Assembly: GCA_019686145.1 (NCBI GenBank)
Contig: JADGHK010000032.1
Location: 1-12,592, forward strand
DNA: 12,592 bases
Direction: 5' to 3'
DNA from: Bryobacteraceae bacterium
GTDB taxonomy: Bacteria; Acidobacteriota; Terriglobia; Bryobacterales; Bryobacteraceae
The position numbers were made by a program, and so were the translations under genes. The notes below the pieces were generated by a model. That model did no database searches. It had not been told where the DNA came from and saw only the letters and a program-made list of their open reading frames with translations. Shown one piece after another: positions 5,747 to 12,592 of the stretch (positions within the stretch are counted from its first letter, which is position 1; the number at the start of each line of letters is the position of its first letter).

Positions 5747-6700
5747 TTATCGAAATGCCAAAGCTGGGACGCGCGTCCTCAGATACCATTCAATTGTCTT
5801 TTGCAGACCTTCCTCCAGGCTGGTCCTGGCTCGGAATCCGAAGAGCTTCTCCGCTCGTGTGGTATCGAGAAGCCGGCGCGGCTGCCCGTTCGGTTTCGAG
5901 GTATCCCACACAATTTCGCCCTCATAGTCACAAAGGCGGGCGACCAGCTGGACGAGGTCGCGGATGGAAATCTCCCGGCCGCTCCCCAAGTTCACCGGTT
6001 CGGCTCCGTCGTACTTCTCAGCTGCCAGGAGAATGCCTTCGGCGGCGTCCGCGGCATAAAGGAATTCGCGGGTGGGGGAACCGTCGCCCCAGCAAACGAT
6101 GCTCTTCTCGTTCCTCTCCTTGGCCTCCAGGCACTTGTGGATCAGCGCGGGAATTACGTGAGACGTATTGAGGTCAAAGTTATCTCGAGGTCCATACAAG
6201 TTCACGGGCATGAGGAAGATCGCATTCATCCCGTACTGCTGCCGGTACGCCTGACACTGCACCAGCAAGGCTTTCTTCGCGATGCCATAGGGAGCGTTGG
6301 TCTCCTCGGGGTAACCGTCCCAAAGCGACTCTTCCTTGAACGGGACAGGCGCGAACTTCGGATAGGAACAGATAGTCCCTGCCACAACCGTCTTCTCGAC
6401 GTTATAACGGCGGGCCTGCTCGATCAGCTCGATGCCCATGATCGCGTTCTCGTAGAAGAAGCGCCCGGGATTATCGCGGTTGGCCCCGATGCCGCCCACC
6501 ACTGCAGCCAGATGGATGAGAAGGTCAGGGCGGCTGTCGCGAATGAGACGTTCGACAGCGCTGCGATCCGTGAGATCGTAGTCGCGGCGGCGAGGGACGA
6601 AGACATTCCGGCAGCCGCGGGCATGAAGAGCTTCTACGACGTGCGAGCCGAGAAAGCCCGCACCGCCGGTGACCGTGATGCGCTTGTTTGCAAGATTCAT
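5747..6700 (-). CDS. fcl: GDP-L-fucose synthase
   Basis: A 317-residue short-chain dehydrogenase-type enzyme that epimerises and reduces GDP-4-keto-6-deoxymannose to GDP-L-fucose with NADPH. Gly-Gly-Ala-Gly-Phe-Leu-Gly-Ser-His at 12-20 is the nucleotide-binding loop. Tyr138 and Lys142 form the YxxxK pair, and Asn-Leu-Tyr-Gly-Pro-Arg-Asp-Asn-Phe at 167-175 and His181 in Ser-His-Val-Ile-Pro-Ala-Leu match the conserved substrate region. The usual Ser-Ser-Cys-Ile-Tyr-Pro motif is Thr-Ile-Cys-Ser-Tyr-Pro here (109-114). The catalytic Cys111 is kept, while the first serine is replaced by threonine. Length agrees with the family. I start at the ATG at 6700, not the in-frame TTG at 6709, since the ATG fits the alignment of the N-terminal beta strand and lies in a sequence shared with another start site. 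The gene follows gmd by 31 bases, which supports its pathway role. Confidence 0.93.
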   Translation of the reverse strand: MNLANKRITVTGGAGFLGSHVVEALHARGCRNVFVPRRRDYDLTDRSAVERLIRDSRPDLLIHLAAVVGGIGANRDNPGRFFYENAIMGIELIEQARRYNVEKTVVAGTICSYPKFAPVPFKEESLWDGYPEETNAPYGIAKKALLVQCQAYRQQYGMNAIFLMPVNLYGPRDNFDLNTSHVIPALIHKCLEAKERNEKSIVCWGDGSPTREFLYAADAAEGILLAAEKYDGAEPVNLGSGREISIRDLVQLVARLCDYEGEIVWDTSKPNGQPRRLLDTTRAEKLFGFRARTSLEEGLQKTIEWYLRTRVPALAFR

Positions 6701-6706
6701 CGTGAT
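6692..6706 (-). repeat. 15-base direct repeat, copy at the fcl start
   Basis: On the minus strand ATCACGATGAATCTT spans the fcl start codon. An identical copy spans the start of the glycosyltransferase gene at 9037-9051. Both contain the ATG in the same position and both begin Met-Asn-Leu. The sequences diverge immediately on both sides. Confidence 0.6.
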
Positions 6707-6731
6707 CAATCCGTTGTCAAGATAGGCTGTA

Positions 6732-7757
6732 TTACAGGCTTGCGGCGCCGAGCCGGACTGCTTTCGGGCCGCCGGTCAACTGGCGCTCTACTTCAGCCAA
6801 ATCCGCTTCGACCATGATGCGGACTAGCTGCTCGAACGTTACCTCGGGCTCCCAACCAAGTATCTGCCGCGCCTTGGTGGCATCGGCCCGGAGGTGATCC
6901 ACTTCAGCGGGACGGAAGTACCGCGGATCGATGACGACGTATTCCTTCCAGTCGAGGCCGGCGTGGGCAAACGCAAGTTCCACAAACTCGCGGACGGAGT
7001 GGGATTCGCCGGTGCCTATGACATAGTCATCCGGGTTGTCCTGCTGAAGCATAAGCCACATTGCCCGGACATAATCCGGAGCGTACCCCCAGTCTCGACG
7101 GGCCTCCAGGTTGCCCAGGTACAGCTTCTCCTGAAGACCATGCTTGATATGCGCCACGGCACGGGTGATTTTGCGCGTGACGAAGGTCTCTCCACGCCGA
7201 GGTGATTCGTGATTGAACAGAATTCCGCTCGACGCGTGGATGCCATAGCTTTCACGGTAGTTGACTGTGATGTGATGACCGAACACTTTGGCGCAGGCAT
7301 ACGGGCTGCGCGGGTGAAACGGCGTGGTCTCGCTTTGAGGCGGAGGCGCCGACCCGAACATTTCACTGGATGACGCCTGGTAGAAGCGGCAAGGTATGCC
7401 GGTCCTCCGGATCGTTTCGAGGAGCCGGAGAGCACCGTTGGCGACCACATCCGCAGTGTAGTCGGGGATGTCGAAGCTCACTTTCACATGGCTCTGAGCT
7501 CCAAGGTTGTAGACTTCATCCGGACGGATGTCATAGATCAGGTTGACGAGCGATCCTTGATCGGTGAGATCAGCGTAATGCAGAAAAAGCCGCGCTCCCG
7601 ATTCGTGGACGTCTGCATAAATGTGGTCCACCCGATCCGTGTTGAAGCTCGAGGATCGGCGTTTCAGGCCATGGACTTCGTAGTCCTTACTCAACAGAAG
7701 TTCCGCCAGGTAGGAACCATCCTGGCCCGTGATGCCGGTAATCAGTGCTCGTTTCAT
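6732..7757 (-). CDS. gmd: GDP-mannose 4,6-dehydratase
   Basis: A 341-residue enzyme that removes water from GDP-D-mannose to give GDP-4-keto-6-deoxy-D-mannose, the substrate of the next gene. Gly-Ile-Thr-Gly-Gln-Asp-Gly-Ser-Tyr at 8-16 is the family-specific NADP loop. Ser-Ser-Ser-Glu-Met-Phe-Gly at 129-135 carries the catalytic serine/threonine and glutamate region, and Tyr153 and Lys157 complete the active site. Phe-Asn-His-Glu-Ser-Pro-Arg-Arg-Gly at 181-189 and the following Thr-Arg-Lys are diagnostic. Length is at the short end of normal. The start is ATG at 7757 with no clear Shine-Dalgarno. A 106-base gap with a large inverted repeat separates it from the upstream glycosyltransferase gene, so it may have its own control. 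No GDP-mannose synthesis gene is present in the window. Confidence 0.96.
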   Translation of the reverse strand: MKRALITGITGQDGSYLAELLLSKDYEVHGLKRRSSSFNTDRVDHIYADVHESGARLFLHYADLTDQGSLVNLIYDIRPDEVYNLGAQSHVKVSFDIPDYTADVVANGALRLLETIRRTGIPCRFYQASSSEMFGSAPPPQSETTPFHPRSPYACAKVFGHHITVNYRESYGIHASSGILFNHESPRRGETFVTRKITRAVAHIKHGLQEKLYLGNLEARRDWGYAPDYVRAMWLMLQQDNPDDYVIGTGESHSVREFVELAFAHAGLDWKEYVVIDPRYFRPAEVDHLRADATKARQILGWEPEVTFEQLVRIMVEADLAEVERQLTGGPKAVRLGAASL

Positions 7758-7807
7758 ATAGGGTAAAAAGCTGTTTCTCTGGAAAGTGCGAATTCCCCCA
7801 AAGTACG

Positions 7808-7841
7808 GGCCGCGCCTTCGAAGGCCTTACCGCCAGCGGCC
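7808..7841. repeat. Nested inverted repeat in the leader region of gmd
   Basis: GGCCGC (7808-7813) and GCGGCC (7836-7841) are perfect inverted arms. The space between them contains the 12-base perfect palindrome GCCTTCGAAGGC (7814-7825), directly abutting one arm. The whole lies in the 106-base gap between the WcaI-like gene and gmd. No T tract follows on either strand, so an intrinsic terminator is unlikely. It could be an RNA structure in a continuing transcript or a protein-binding site. No convincing promoter was found in the same gap. Confidence 0.4.
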
Positions 7842-7863
7842 GGTCGTCACGAGACTTCCGCCG

Positions 7864-9045
7864 CTATGCAGTAGCTCTCGTGTAAGCCTTCTTGACAGCA
7901 GGCGCAGGCACGCCGAGAACTTCACAAAGCTGCGCCAGTGCAATGGGTTTGTCGTAGTAGCGGACGAGAGCCTCCCGCGCGCGTTCGCCCGCTTCAAAGA
8001 CCTCGTCGCGATGACGGTCCAGATGCTCAATCAAATGACGGAGAGCGTAGGTATCACCCGGATCGACCTGCCAGCCGCATCGATGCTCGCGTATCAGATC
8101 CGCTACAGTGGCATAGCGAGAACCGATGTAAAGAATCGGACGGCCCGCGGCCATAATGCCGTAGGTCTTGCTCGGAACAACCGAACCGCAAGTCTCCAGC
8201 TTTTGCGTCACAAGACCGATGTGACACTCAGCAAGCGAAGCCCCGAGTTTGTCCAGCGCCGAGTAACCACGAAACTCGACGTTTGAAATCATCGCCTCGC
8301 GGCAGTATTTCTCAAGGGCCTTGCGCCGTGGCCCGCCTCCCGCAAAGACCCAGCGGCAGGGAGTCACACCGAGTACGTCCTGGACGGTCGCGACATCATG
8401 CGCCCGTCCGAGATTGCCGGAATAGAGGATCGTCAGAGGACCATCCGGGAACGGGCGCGGCTTGATCAGGCTCGAATCAGCCCAGTTATGAACAATGTGG
8501 ATGCGGTCCTCGGGAATGCCTCGAGCAATGAGCCTCCGCTTCATGCAGGGCCCGAGGACGATGACTGCGTCGGCGCTCCGGAGAGCGTGATCCAGGACCT
8601 TTCGCGTGATCCGGGCAAGAAGGCCGTTCTTCGATACGACGCCGAGGTCGATCGCGACGTCAGGATACACGTCCATCTCCCAGGAGATGTGGCGCGCCCC
8701 TCGAAACCGCTTTGCCAGATAGCCGATTACAGCCAGTCCGGGCGGTGTCGTCATCGTGAGGACCAGCCGCGGCTGCGGGGTCGAAAGCGTATGGTAAGCT
8801 GCGCCGGCAAGATAAGTCAGATACGATCCAAGCCGCGAAATGATCCCGCGGCTGTACGGAAACGCGGGTGTGCGGACGGTTTCGACGCGAATCTCCTCTC
8901 CGCGCTCGGCGTCCGCATATTCCGACGCCGCGGCAATCACCTTGACCGGTGCTTCTCGATCAACCAGCTCCACTACGAGGTCAGTGAGGAACTGGCTGGT
9001 AGCGGCGGAATCCGGGTAGAAAAACTGATTCAGAAAAAGATTCAT
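7864..9045 (-). CDS. GT4 glycosyltransferase, WcaI/WbuB-like (candidate fucosyltransferase)
   Basis: A 393-residue GT-B enzyme resembling WcaI and WbuB, which act in colanic acid and fucose-containing O-antigen synthesis. The N-terminal Asn-Gln-Phe-Phe-Tyr-Pro-Asp at 6-12, Asp-Val-Tyr-Pro-Asp at 125-129, His-Asn-Trp-Ala-Asp at 186-190, Tyr-Ser-Gly-Asn-Leu-Gly at 208-213, and Val-Pro-Ser-Lys-Thr-Tyr-Gly-Ile-Met-Ala-Ala-Gly-Arg-Pro at 290-303 are all typical. It would transfer a sugar from a nucleotide donor in the cytoplasm. GDP-fucose is plausible because gmd and fcl follow, but the donor is inferred. The ATG at 9045 overlaps the TGA of the acetyltransferase gene in an ATGA, which indicates translational coupling. 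The family is clear and the specificity is not. Confidence 0.85.
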   Translation of the reverse strand: MNLFLNQFFYPDSAATSQFLTDLVVELVDREAPVKVIAAASEYADAERGEEIRVETVRTPAFPYSRGIISRLGSYLTYLAGAAYHTLSTPQPRLVLTMTTPPGLAVIGYLAKRFRGARHISWEMDVYPDVAIDLGVVSKNGLLARITRKVLDHALRSADAVIVLGPCMKRRLIARGIPEDRIHIVHNWADSSLIKPRPFPDGPLTILYSGNLGRAHDVATVQDVLGVTPCRWVFAGGGPRRKALEKYCREAMISNVEFRGYSALDKLGASLAECHIGLVTQKLETCGSVVPSKTYGIMAAGRPILYIGSRYATVADLIREHRCGWQVDPGDTYALRHLIEHLDRHRDEVFEAGERAREALVRYYDKPIALAQLCEVLGVPAPAVKKAYTRATA

Positions 9046-9051
9046 CGTGAT
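9037..9051 (-). repeat. 15-base direct repeat, copy at the WcaI-like start
   Basis: Identical to the sequence over the fcl start (6692-6706), ATCACGATGAATCTT on the minus strand. Here it also covers the stop codon of the acetyltransferase gene. It may be chance or a small duplication of an initiation region. Confidence 0.6.
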
Positions 9052-9632
9052 GGAACGGGCATCTGGTGGTTGGTCTCGCCGATCACCCTGCGCTTTCGGA
9101 AAGTCGCGGGGTTCCCGGCATGAATTTCAAAGGGAGGTACGTCCTTCGTTACCACGGATCCTGCGGCGGCAACGGCGAACTCGCCGATTACGACCCCAGG
9201 CCCTACGAACGAGCGCGCACCCACCCATGCCCCAGACCGAACGGAGATGGGCAGCACCATCAGTCCAAAGCCTGGATCGGACCAGTCATGATTCCCGGTG
9301 CAGAAATACGCTCCCTGGGAAACACAAACGTTGTCTTCGATCGTGATCGGAGCGAGGTTATCCAGCCATACGTCTTCACCGATCCACGAATGGTCGCCTA
9401 TGGAGAGCAGCCAGGGATACTTAACCCGAAGCCCTGGACGCAGAACCACGCCGCGGCCGACGCGAGCCCCGAACAGCCTCAACAAGGCACGTCTGAACGC
9501 GGACGAGGGGTTCAACGAGTTCCTTAGCAGCGGCATCCCGACGAGGAACCACAGCGCAATCATCCACTTTGGCCGTCCCGGGTTGTACCAGGAGTTGTCG
9601 TAGGACGCCAGTGAAAACGAACAGTGGCTCAC
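9042..9632 (-). CDS. wcaF: WcaF-like hexapeptide-repeat acetyltransferase
   Basis: A 196-residue left-handed beta-helix acyltransferase, the size of WcaF, which O-acetylates a sugar of colanic acid with acetyl-CoA. Tyr-Asp-Asn-Ser-Trp-Tyr with Pro-Gly-Arg at 11-20 is a frequent WcaF-family opening. Leu-Leu-Arg-Leu-Phe-Gly-Ala at 50-56 and the Tyr-Pro-Trp at 72-74 also match WcaF. The hexapeptide coils run from about residue 58 to 165, with a likely catalytic His115 in Gly-Asn-His-Asp-Trp, and Gly-Asn-Pro-Ala at 173-176 closes the helix. The start is GTG at 9632, overlapping the TGA of the preceding glycosyltransferase as GTGA. A weak GGAAG lies about nine bases upstream. The 3' end likewise overlaps the next gene by four bases. 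The exact sugar modified is unknown. Confidence 0.85.
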   Translation of the reverse strand: MSHCSFSLASYDNSWYNPGRPKWMIALWFLVGMPLLRNSLNPSSAFRRALLRLFGARVGRGVVLRPGLRVKYPWLLSIGDHSWIGEDVWLDNLAPITIEDNVCVSQGAYFCTGNHDWSDPGFGLMVLPISVRSGAWVGARSFVGPGVVIGEFAVAAAGSVVTKDVPPFEIHAGNPATFRKRRVIGETNHQMPVPSR

Positions 9633-10855
9633 TGAATCACTTCCACGCTCCGGGGCAGGGGCCCGCCCCGGATCCAGTCGTAAACTTCTGAAGCGTGCCT
9701 GGCGATGACCTTCCAGTTGAACCGCTCATCCACAAGCGCCCGCCCGATCTGCCCCATCGAGGCGATCGAATGGGACGGGAGGCTTAGCAGCGAAATCAGG
9801 GCATCCGCGAGCTGGTCTTTATCCGGGTCAATTTGAACTCCCGCCGCTTTCTCTTCGATCTCCGGGAAGTTACACTGCCGTGTAATCACAACCGGACGGC
9901 GGGCGGCGAGAGCTTCGAGGACCGCGATACTGAAGCCCTCCGAATAGGAAGGGAGAACGAAAATGGAAGCCGCGGCGAGGGCGCTCCACTTCATCTCGCC
10001 CTTCAGCATCCCCGCCATCGTTACCGAATTTCCGGCCCCCAGATCGCGGAGCATCGCTTCAACTCTCGAGCGCGTGCCATCGGAGTCCGGGCCGGCGATC
10101 ACAAGGTGTGAGTCCGAATGCACCCGGCTTACAGCCGGCCAGGCCTGGCATAGCAGGTCGAGTCCTTTCTTCCGGTGCAGACGGCTGAGAAAGAGAATGA
10201 TGCGCTTGCCGGCAGTCTCAGGAAAGCGGTGCAGGAACGTCTTTGCCGAAGGAGATGCGGGATAGTTCACTCCATTCGGAAGCACAACGATGGGAGAGCC
10301 AACTCCGAACCTTCGATAGTCTTCCGCCTCTGATCTGGTAAGCGCCCTGAGGCATTGCGCCCCTGCGAGGTTTCTGCGCTCGAACAGCAGAGAGTAGATC
10401 CGCTTCTTCCACGCCTTTTGCCGCAGCGCCCACGCGTCAAGCATGCCGTGCGCCGAGATAACGTATGGTTTTCGAGCGCGTCGAGCCAGTCCGGAGCCAA
10501 GCAAACAATGCTCCGTCCAAAGGCCGTGAACGTGCACCGTGTCGGCTTCACGAACGTGCTGCTCGAAGGACCGCACCCAGGAGGGGTTTCGCCGCCAGGC
10601 AGTCCGGCCAAGAGGGAAGCGCTCGATGCGGAACGGCATCTCCGCCGGCGATGCCTCGTCGGGCCGACAGAAGGCTGCCAGAGATACTGAGTAGCGGCCG
10701 AAGATGGACATTGCCTGACAGTAATCGGGAACGCTCGAAGCAAGGCCCCCGAAGCGAGGATCCAGATTGGGCACCACTTCAAGGACCGTCGCAGTGCCCG
10801 GGCCGATGTTACCGGCCGACGCTCCGCGTGCTAGAGCATTCGTACCTGAGTTCAT
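9629..10855 (-). CDS. GT4 family glycosyltransferase
   Basis: A 408-residue GT-B retaining glycosyltransferase. Residues about 24-42 hold the N-terminal strand and the Phe-Gly-Gly-Leu-Ala-Ser-Ser-Val loop. Val-His-Val-His-Gly-Leu-Trp is at 107-113 and Ser-Ala-His-Gly-Met-Leu at 134-139. The C-terminal domain shows Phe-Leu-Ser-Arg-Leu-His-Arg-Lys-Lys-Gly-Leu at 222-232 and the nucleotide-contacting Glu306/Glu314 of the EX7E motif (Ser-Glu-Gly-Phe-Ser to Leu-Glu-Ala-Leu). The Ser-Ala-His-Gly-Met pattern is common in GT4 enzymes of exopolysaccharide loci. I use the ATG at 10855, 26 bases after the upstream stop. A GTG at 10945 in frame would overlap the neighbouring gene by 64 bases and add 30 residues not expected in the family. 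Donor and acceptor are not determinable. Confidence 0.85.
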   Translation of the reverse strand: MNSGTNALARGASAGNIGPGTATVLEVVPNLDPRFGGLASSVPDYCQAMSIFGRYSVSLAAFCRPDEASPAEMPFRIERFPLGRTAWRRNPSWVRSFEQHVREADTVHVHGLWTEHCLLGSGLARRARKPYVISAHGMLDAWALRQKAWKKRIYSLLFERRNLAGAQCLRALTRSEAEDYRRFGVGSPIVVLPNGVNYPASPSAKTFLHRFPETAGKRIILFLSRLHRKKGLDLLCQAWPAVSRVHSDSHLVIAGPDSDGTRSRVEAMLRDLGAGNSVTMAGMLKGEMKWSALAAASIFVLPSYSEGFSIAVLEALAARRPVVITRQCNFPEIEEKAAGVQIDPDKDQLADALISLLSLPSHSIASMGQIGRALVDERFNWKVIARHASEVYDWIRGGPLPRSVEVIQ

Positions 10856-10881
10856 GAAGTTCAGTAGCGGTAAAGGCTCGC

Positions 10882-12102
10882 TCAGTGCGTGAGCCAGCGT
10901 TGTGACAGCCAGCTGACGGGCCACAGGACGCTTTTCACAAACCACGGCTGAGCGGCCGGTGCCTCCACGGCGGTCTCAGCCGCCCGGAAAAGCCCCTCTG
11001 CGAATCGCGTTGGCGACCACTCGGAGACGATTCTCCTGCTAGCGGCCCCTAGAGGCTCGCCATCTCTCACAGCGCGCTGGACCTTCTCGAGCTTCTCGGC
11101 GATGTCTGCAACATCGTTGGGATTGAAGGTCCATCCATTCACGCCCTTTCGAACAAGATCGGGCGCCGCGCCGCAGCGATCCGAGACGACGACTGGAAGC
11201 CCGGACGCCATTGCTTCGTTAATCACCAACCCCCACTGCTCGCTGATCGAGGGATGAACGAAAGCACCCGCAAGCGCGTAGAACGCCGGAAGTTCGTTGT
11301 AGGAGACGAACCCCGGCAGGTGAACAAACTGCGTGAGGTGGCGTTCTCGAATCGCTTGCTCAATCTGAAGCCGCTGAGGACCGTCGCCTAAGATCACCAT
11401 CTCCCATCGCGGCGCAGCGCTCCTCTGCCGGTACATGTGGTAGGCCTCAATGAGCCGGATCAGGTTTTTGCGTTCAATAAATCTTGCAGATGCGAGAAAG
11501 TATGGCTCCGAACACTTTGTTAGCGCCCGGGCGGCGGTTGGATTCGCGCGGATGGCGTCAACAGCTGTCGAGAAATAGTCGTTATCAACCACGTCGTAGC
11601 CCGTGAAGATCCGGTCAACCGGCATGCCCAGCTCGGCCACGTACCGCACGTGGACCGTACCGGCGACCAGCGCAGCGCCGTAGCAGCGCACAATCCGGCT
11701 TTTCAACTGCTCAATCAGGAATCGCCGCTGCTTGTCGTTCGCGCTGCTATCCGACATCAGCACCGCTCCTCTGCGGCGGTCGGCACACCATCTGAGAGCC
11801 GCCATCGCTGACTTATCGATCCAACCGGGCAGGGCGACCACATCGGGATTGATCTTGTCCAGCCAGGTATACATTTGAGTGCAGAGGTAACCGGGCGCGA
11901 CATCGCGGTAGTCCATTCCGCGGATCATCGTTTCGATCGTCAATTCCCCGCGCCGCCCAACCTCACGCCAGCCTTGAATCCCGGTGATTCCGGTTCCATC
12001 GACAACCTCAAGGCCAATCACATCCCGATTCATCGACTGCGCTGTCCGCAGCCTGGCTAAGTGGTAATTACTAAAAACTGGAAAAAGGAGAACAATCCTC
12101 AC
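10882..12102 (-). CDS. GT4 family glycosyltransferase
   Basis: A 406-residue GT-B glycosyltransferase. The N-terminal domain opens Met-Arg-Ile-Val-Leu-Leu-Phe-Pro-Val-Phe with Tyr-His-Leu-Ala-Arg at 13-17, and the acceptor-side Ser-Asp-Ser-Ser-Ala-Asn-Asp is at 117-123. The donor domain includes Ala-Ser-Ala-Arg-Phe-Ile-Glu-Arg-Lys-Asn-Leu at 204-214, Leu-Gly-Asp-Gly-Pro at 238-242, Leu-Pro-Gly-Phe-Val at 262-266, and the EX7E pair Glu288/Glu296 in Ser-Glu-Gln-Trp-Gly-Leu-Val. Residues about 385-406 are rich in Trp and hydrophobics and might bind the membrane. The start is GTG at 12102, without a visible Shine-Dalgarno, 57 bases after the upstream stop. It belongs to the same right-to-left series as its neighbours and probably adds a sugar to the lipid-linked repeat unit. 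Specificity is unknown. Confidence 0.85.
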   Translation of the reverse strand: MRIVLLFPVFSNYHLARLRTAQSMNRDVIGLEVVDGTGITGIQGWREVGRRGELTIETMIRGMDYRDVAPGYLCTQMYTWLDKINPDVVALPGWIDKSAMAALRWCADRRRGAVLMSDSSANDKQRRFLIEQLKSRIVRCYGAALVAGTVHVRYVAELGMPVDRIFTGYDVVDNDYFSTAVDAIRANPTAARALTKCSEPYFLASARFIERKNLIRLIEAYHMYRQRSAAPRWEMVILGDGPQRLQIEQAIRERHLTQFVHLPGFVSYNELPAFYALAGAFVHPSISEQWGLVINEAMASGLPVVVSDRCGAAPDLVRKGVNGWTFNPNDVADIAEKLEKVQRAVRDGEPLGAASRRIVSEWSPTRFAEGLFRAAETAVEAPAAQPWFVKSVLWPVSWLSQRWLTH

Positions 12103-12159
12103 GTTCGATAGACACCCAAGAGGGCGAGGCTTGCATCTCGAAGCGGCTGCCGGCTGCTG

Positions 12160-12592
12160 CTAGGCGGCAGCTGCCTGACGAACGAGACCTGTTAAGGCTC
12201 TTATGAGCTTGGCCCGTGCCTCCCCGCCTTGCCGGCGGACCGAGGCTTGAGCGGACAGGAATCTCTCCCGCTCAGACATAGCCGACACAAGCATGCTGTA
12301 CAGTATGTCCTCTGAGACTTCCTCAATAGGACATACGAAGTCCCCCAACCCGAACATGCTCATAATGCCGTGAGTCTTCGGCAGGTAACCGATTCCTACA
12401 AGAGGAACACCTTGCTGCATGGCAAAGACGCTCGAGTGCATCCTTGACCCAAGAAAGGCCGCCGATGCACCGATGAGAGCCTGCATCACCTCAGGCGGGT
12501 AATTTTCTGGCGGCACAACAACACCCTCCCCCGCCAGATTCTGAACAGCGCTGAGGACTGCGTCGTCGCCAGGCACCCCGCCGGCGGCTTCC
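12160..12592 (-). CDS. Polysaccharide pyruvyl transferase family protein (C-terminal part)
   Basis: The C-terminal 143 residues or so of a gene whose start lies beyond the right edge. The frame is open to the last base, so the GTG at 12576 is not taken as the start. Ser-Arg-Met-His-Ser-Ser-Val-Phe-Ala-Met at about 49-58 of the visible part, then Gly-Val-Pro-Leu-Val-Gly-Ile-Gly-Tyr and Pro-Lys-Thr-His-Gly, are the hallmark C-terminal motifs of the CsaB/WcaK family. These enzymes add a ketal-linked pyruvate to a sugar from phosphoenolpyruvate, giving the glycan a negative charge. WcaK is the colanic acid counterpart. The gene ends at the TAG at 12160-12162, followed by 57 bases in which I see no terminator. 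It is probably cotranscribed with the glycosyltransferases that follow. Confidence 0.82.
   Translation of the reverse strand, partial: EAAGGVPGDDAVLSAVQNLAGEGVVVPPENYPPEVMQALIGASAAFLGSRMHSSVFAMQQGVPLVGIGYLPKTHGIMSMFGLGDFVCPIEEVSEDILYSMLVSAMSERERFLSAQASVRRQGGEARAKLIRALTGLVRQAAAA

Noticed and set aside
6701..6709. TTG at 6709 as start of fcl
   Set aside because: It adds three residues only, has no better ribosome site, and the ATG at 6700 matches the family start.
6701..6731. TTGACA in the gmd-fcl gap as a promoter element
   Set aside because: The consensus hexamer is only about 15 bases before the fcl ATG, so a -10 would fall inside the coding sequence.
5690..6817. A 375-codon open frame on the plus strand opposite fcl
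   Set aside because: It lies entirely over a clear fcl gene and the 3' end of gmd, has no recognisable domain, and is a usual antisense shadow in GC-rich coding DNA.
10856..10945. GTG at 10945 as start of the GT4 gene
   Set aside because: It would overlap the neighbouring gene by 64 bases and add a non-family N-terminus; the ATG at 10855 fits better.
12103..12175. Short GC-rich repeats (GGCAGCTGCC and CAGC runs) around the end of the pyruvyl transferase gene
   Set aside because: They arise from Ala-rich codons at the gene end; arms are short and no T tract follows, so no terminator is called.
1..12592. CRISPR arrays, tRNAs, insertion sequences, attachment sites
   Set aside because: I looked for regularly spaced repeats, cloverleaf-like sequences, transposase or integrase motifs and found none.

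Overview
The window reads as part of an exopolysaccharide / O-antigen type surface-glycan locus from a GC-rich Gram-negative bacterium. The best taxonomic clue is the exported protein at 1941-3518. Its N-terminal half matches the TIGR03437 family, which is strongly enriched in Acidobacteriota of the Solibacter/Bryobacter group. That assignment rests on recognised family features and is an inference. No tRNA, rRNA, CRISPR array, transposase or integrase was seen, and no gap between genes exceeds about 110 bases.

Almost everything lies on the minus strand, so transcription runs from right to left. From the right edge the order is: a polysaccharide pyruvyl transferase (cut by the window edge), two GT4 glycosyltransferases, a WcaF-like hexapeptide acetyltransferase, a WcaI/WbuB-like GT4 glycosyltransferase, gmd, fcl, and a WecA/MraY-type undecaprenyl-phosphate sugar-1-phosphate transferase with an extra C-terminal soluble domain. 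Several junctions are start/stop overlaps (GTGA at 9629-9632, ATGA at 9042-9045), so this stretch probably forms one operon. Gmd and Fcl convert GDP-mannose to GDP-L-fucose. The WecA-like enzyme would load the first sugar on the lipid carrier, the GT4 enzymes extend the repeat unit, and WcaF and the pyruvyl transferase decorate it. Five of the genes have counterparts in the E. coli colanic acid locus, in a different order.

A second transcription unit starts after a hairpin at 4201-4235. A sigma70-like promoter (4149-4177) with an inverted repeat in its spacer precedes an exported FecR-domain protein and the exported TIGR03437 protein, which are probably translationally coupled. An intrinsic terminator (1895-1935) then sits directly in front of the start codon of an O-antigen ligase/polymerase family membrane protein (542-1894). 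At the left edge a plus-strand gene, visible only as its C-terminal carbohydrate-binding-like domain, converges on the ligase gene and overlaps it by 14 bases.

The less ordinary parts are the FecR/TIGR03437 pair with its own control region, the terminator abutting the ligase start, the C-terminal extension of the WecA-like enzyme, and the altered catalytic motif in Fcl. I do not see clear proof of a wholly new system. The FecR/TIGR03437/ligase module is the best candidate for undescribed biology.
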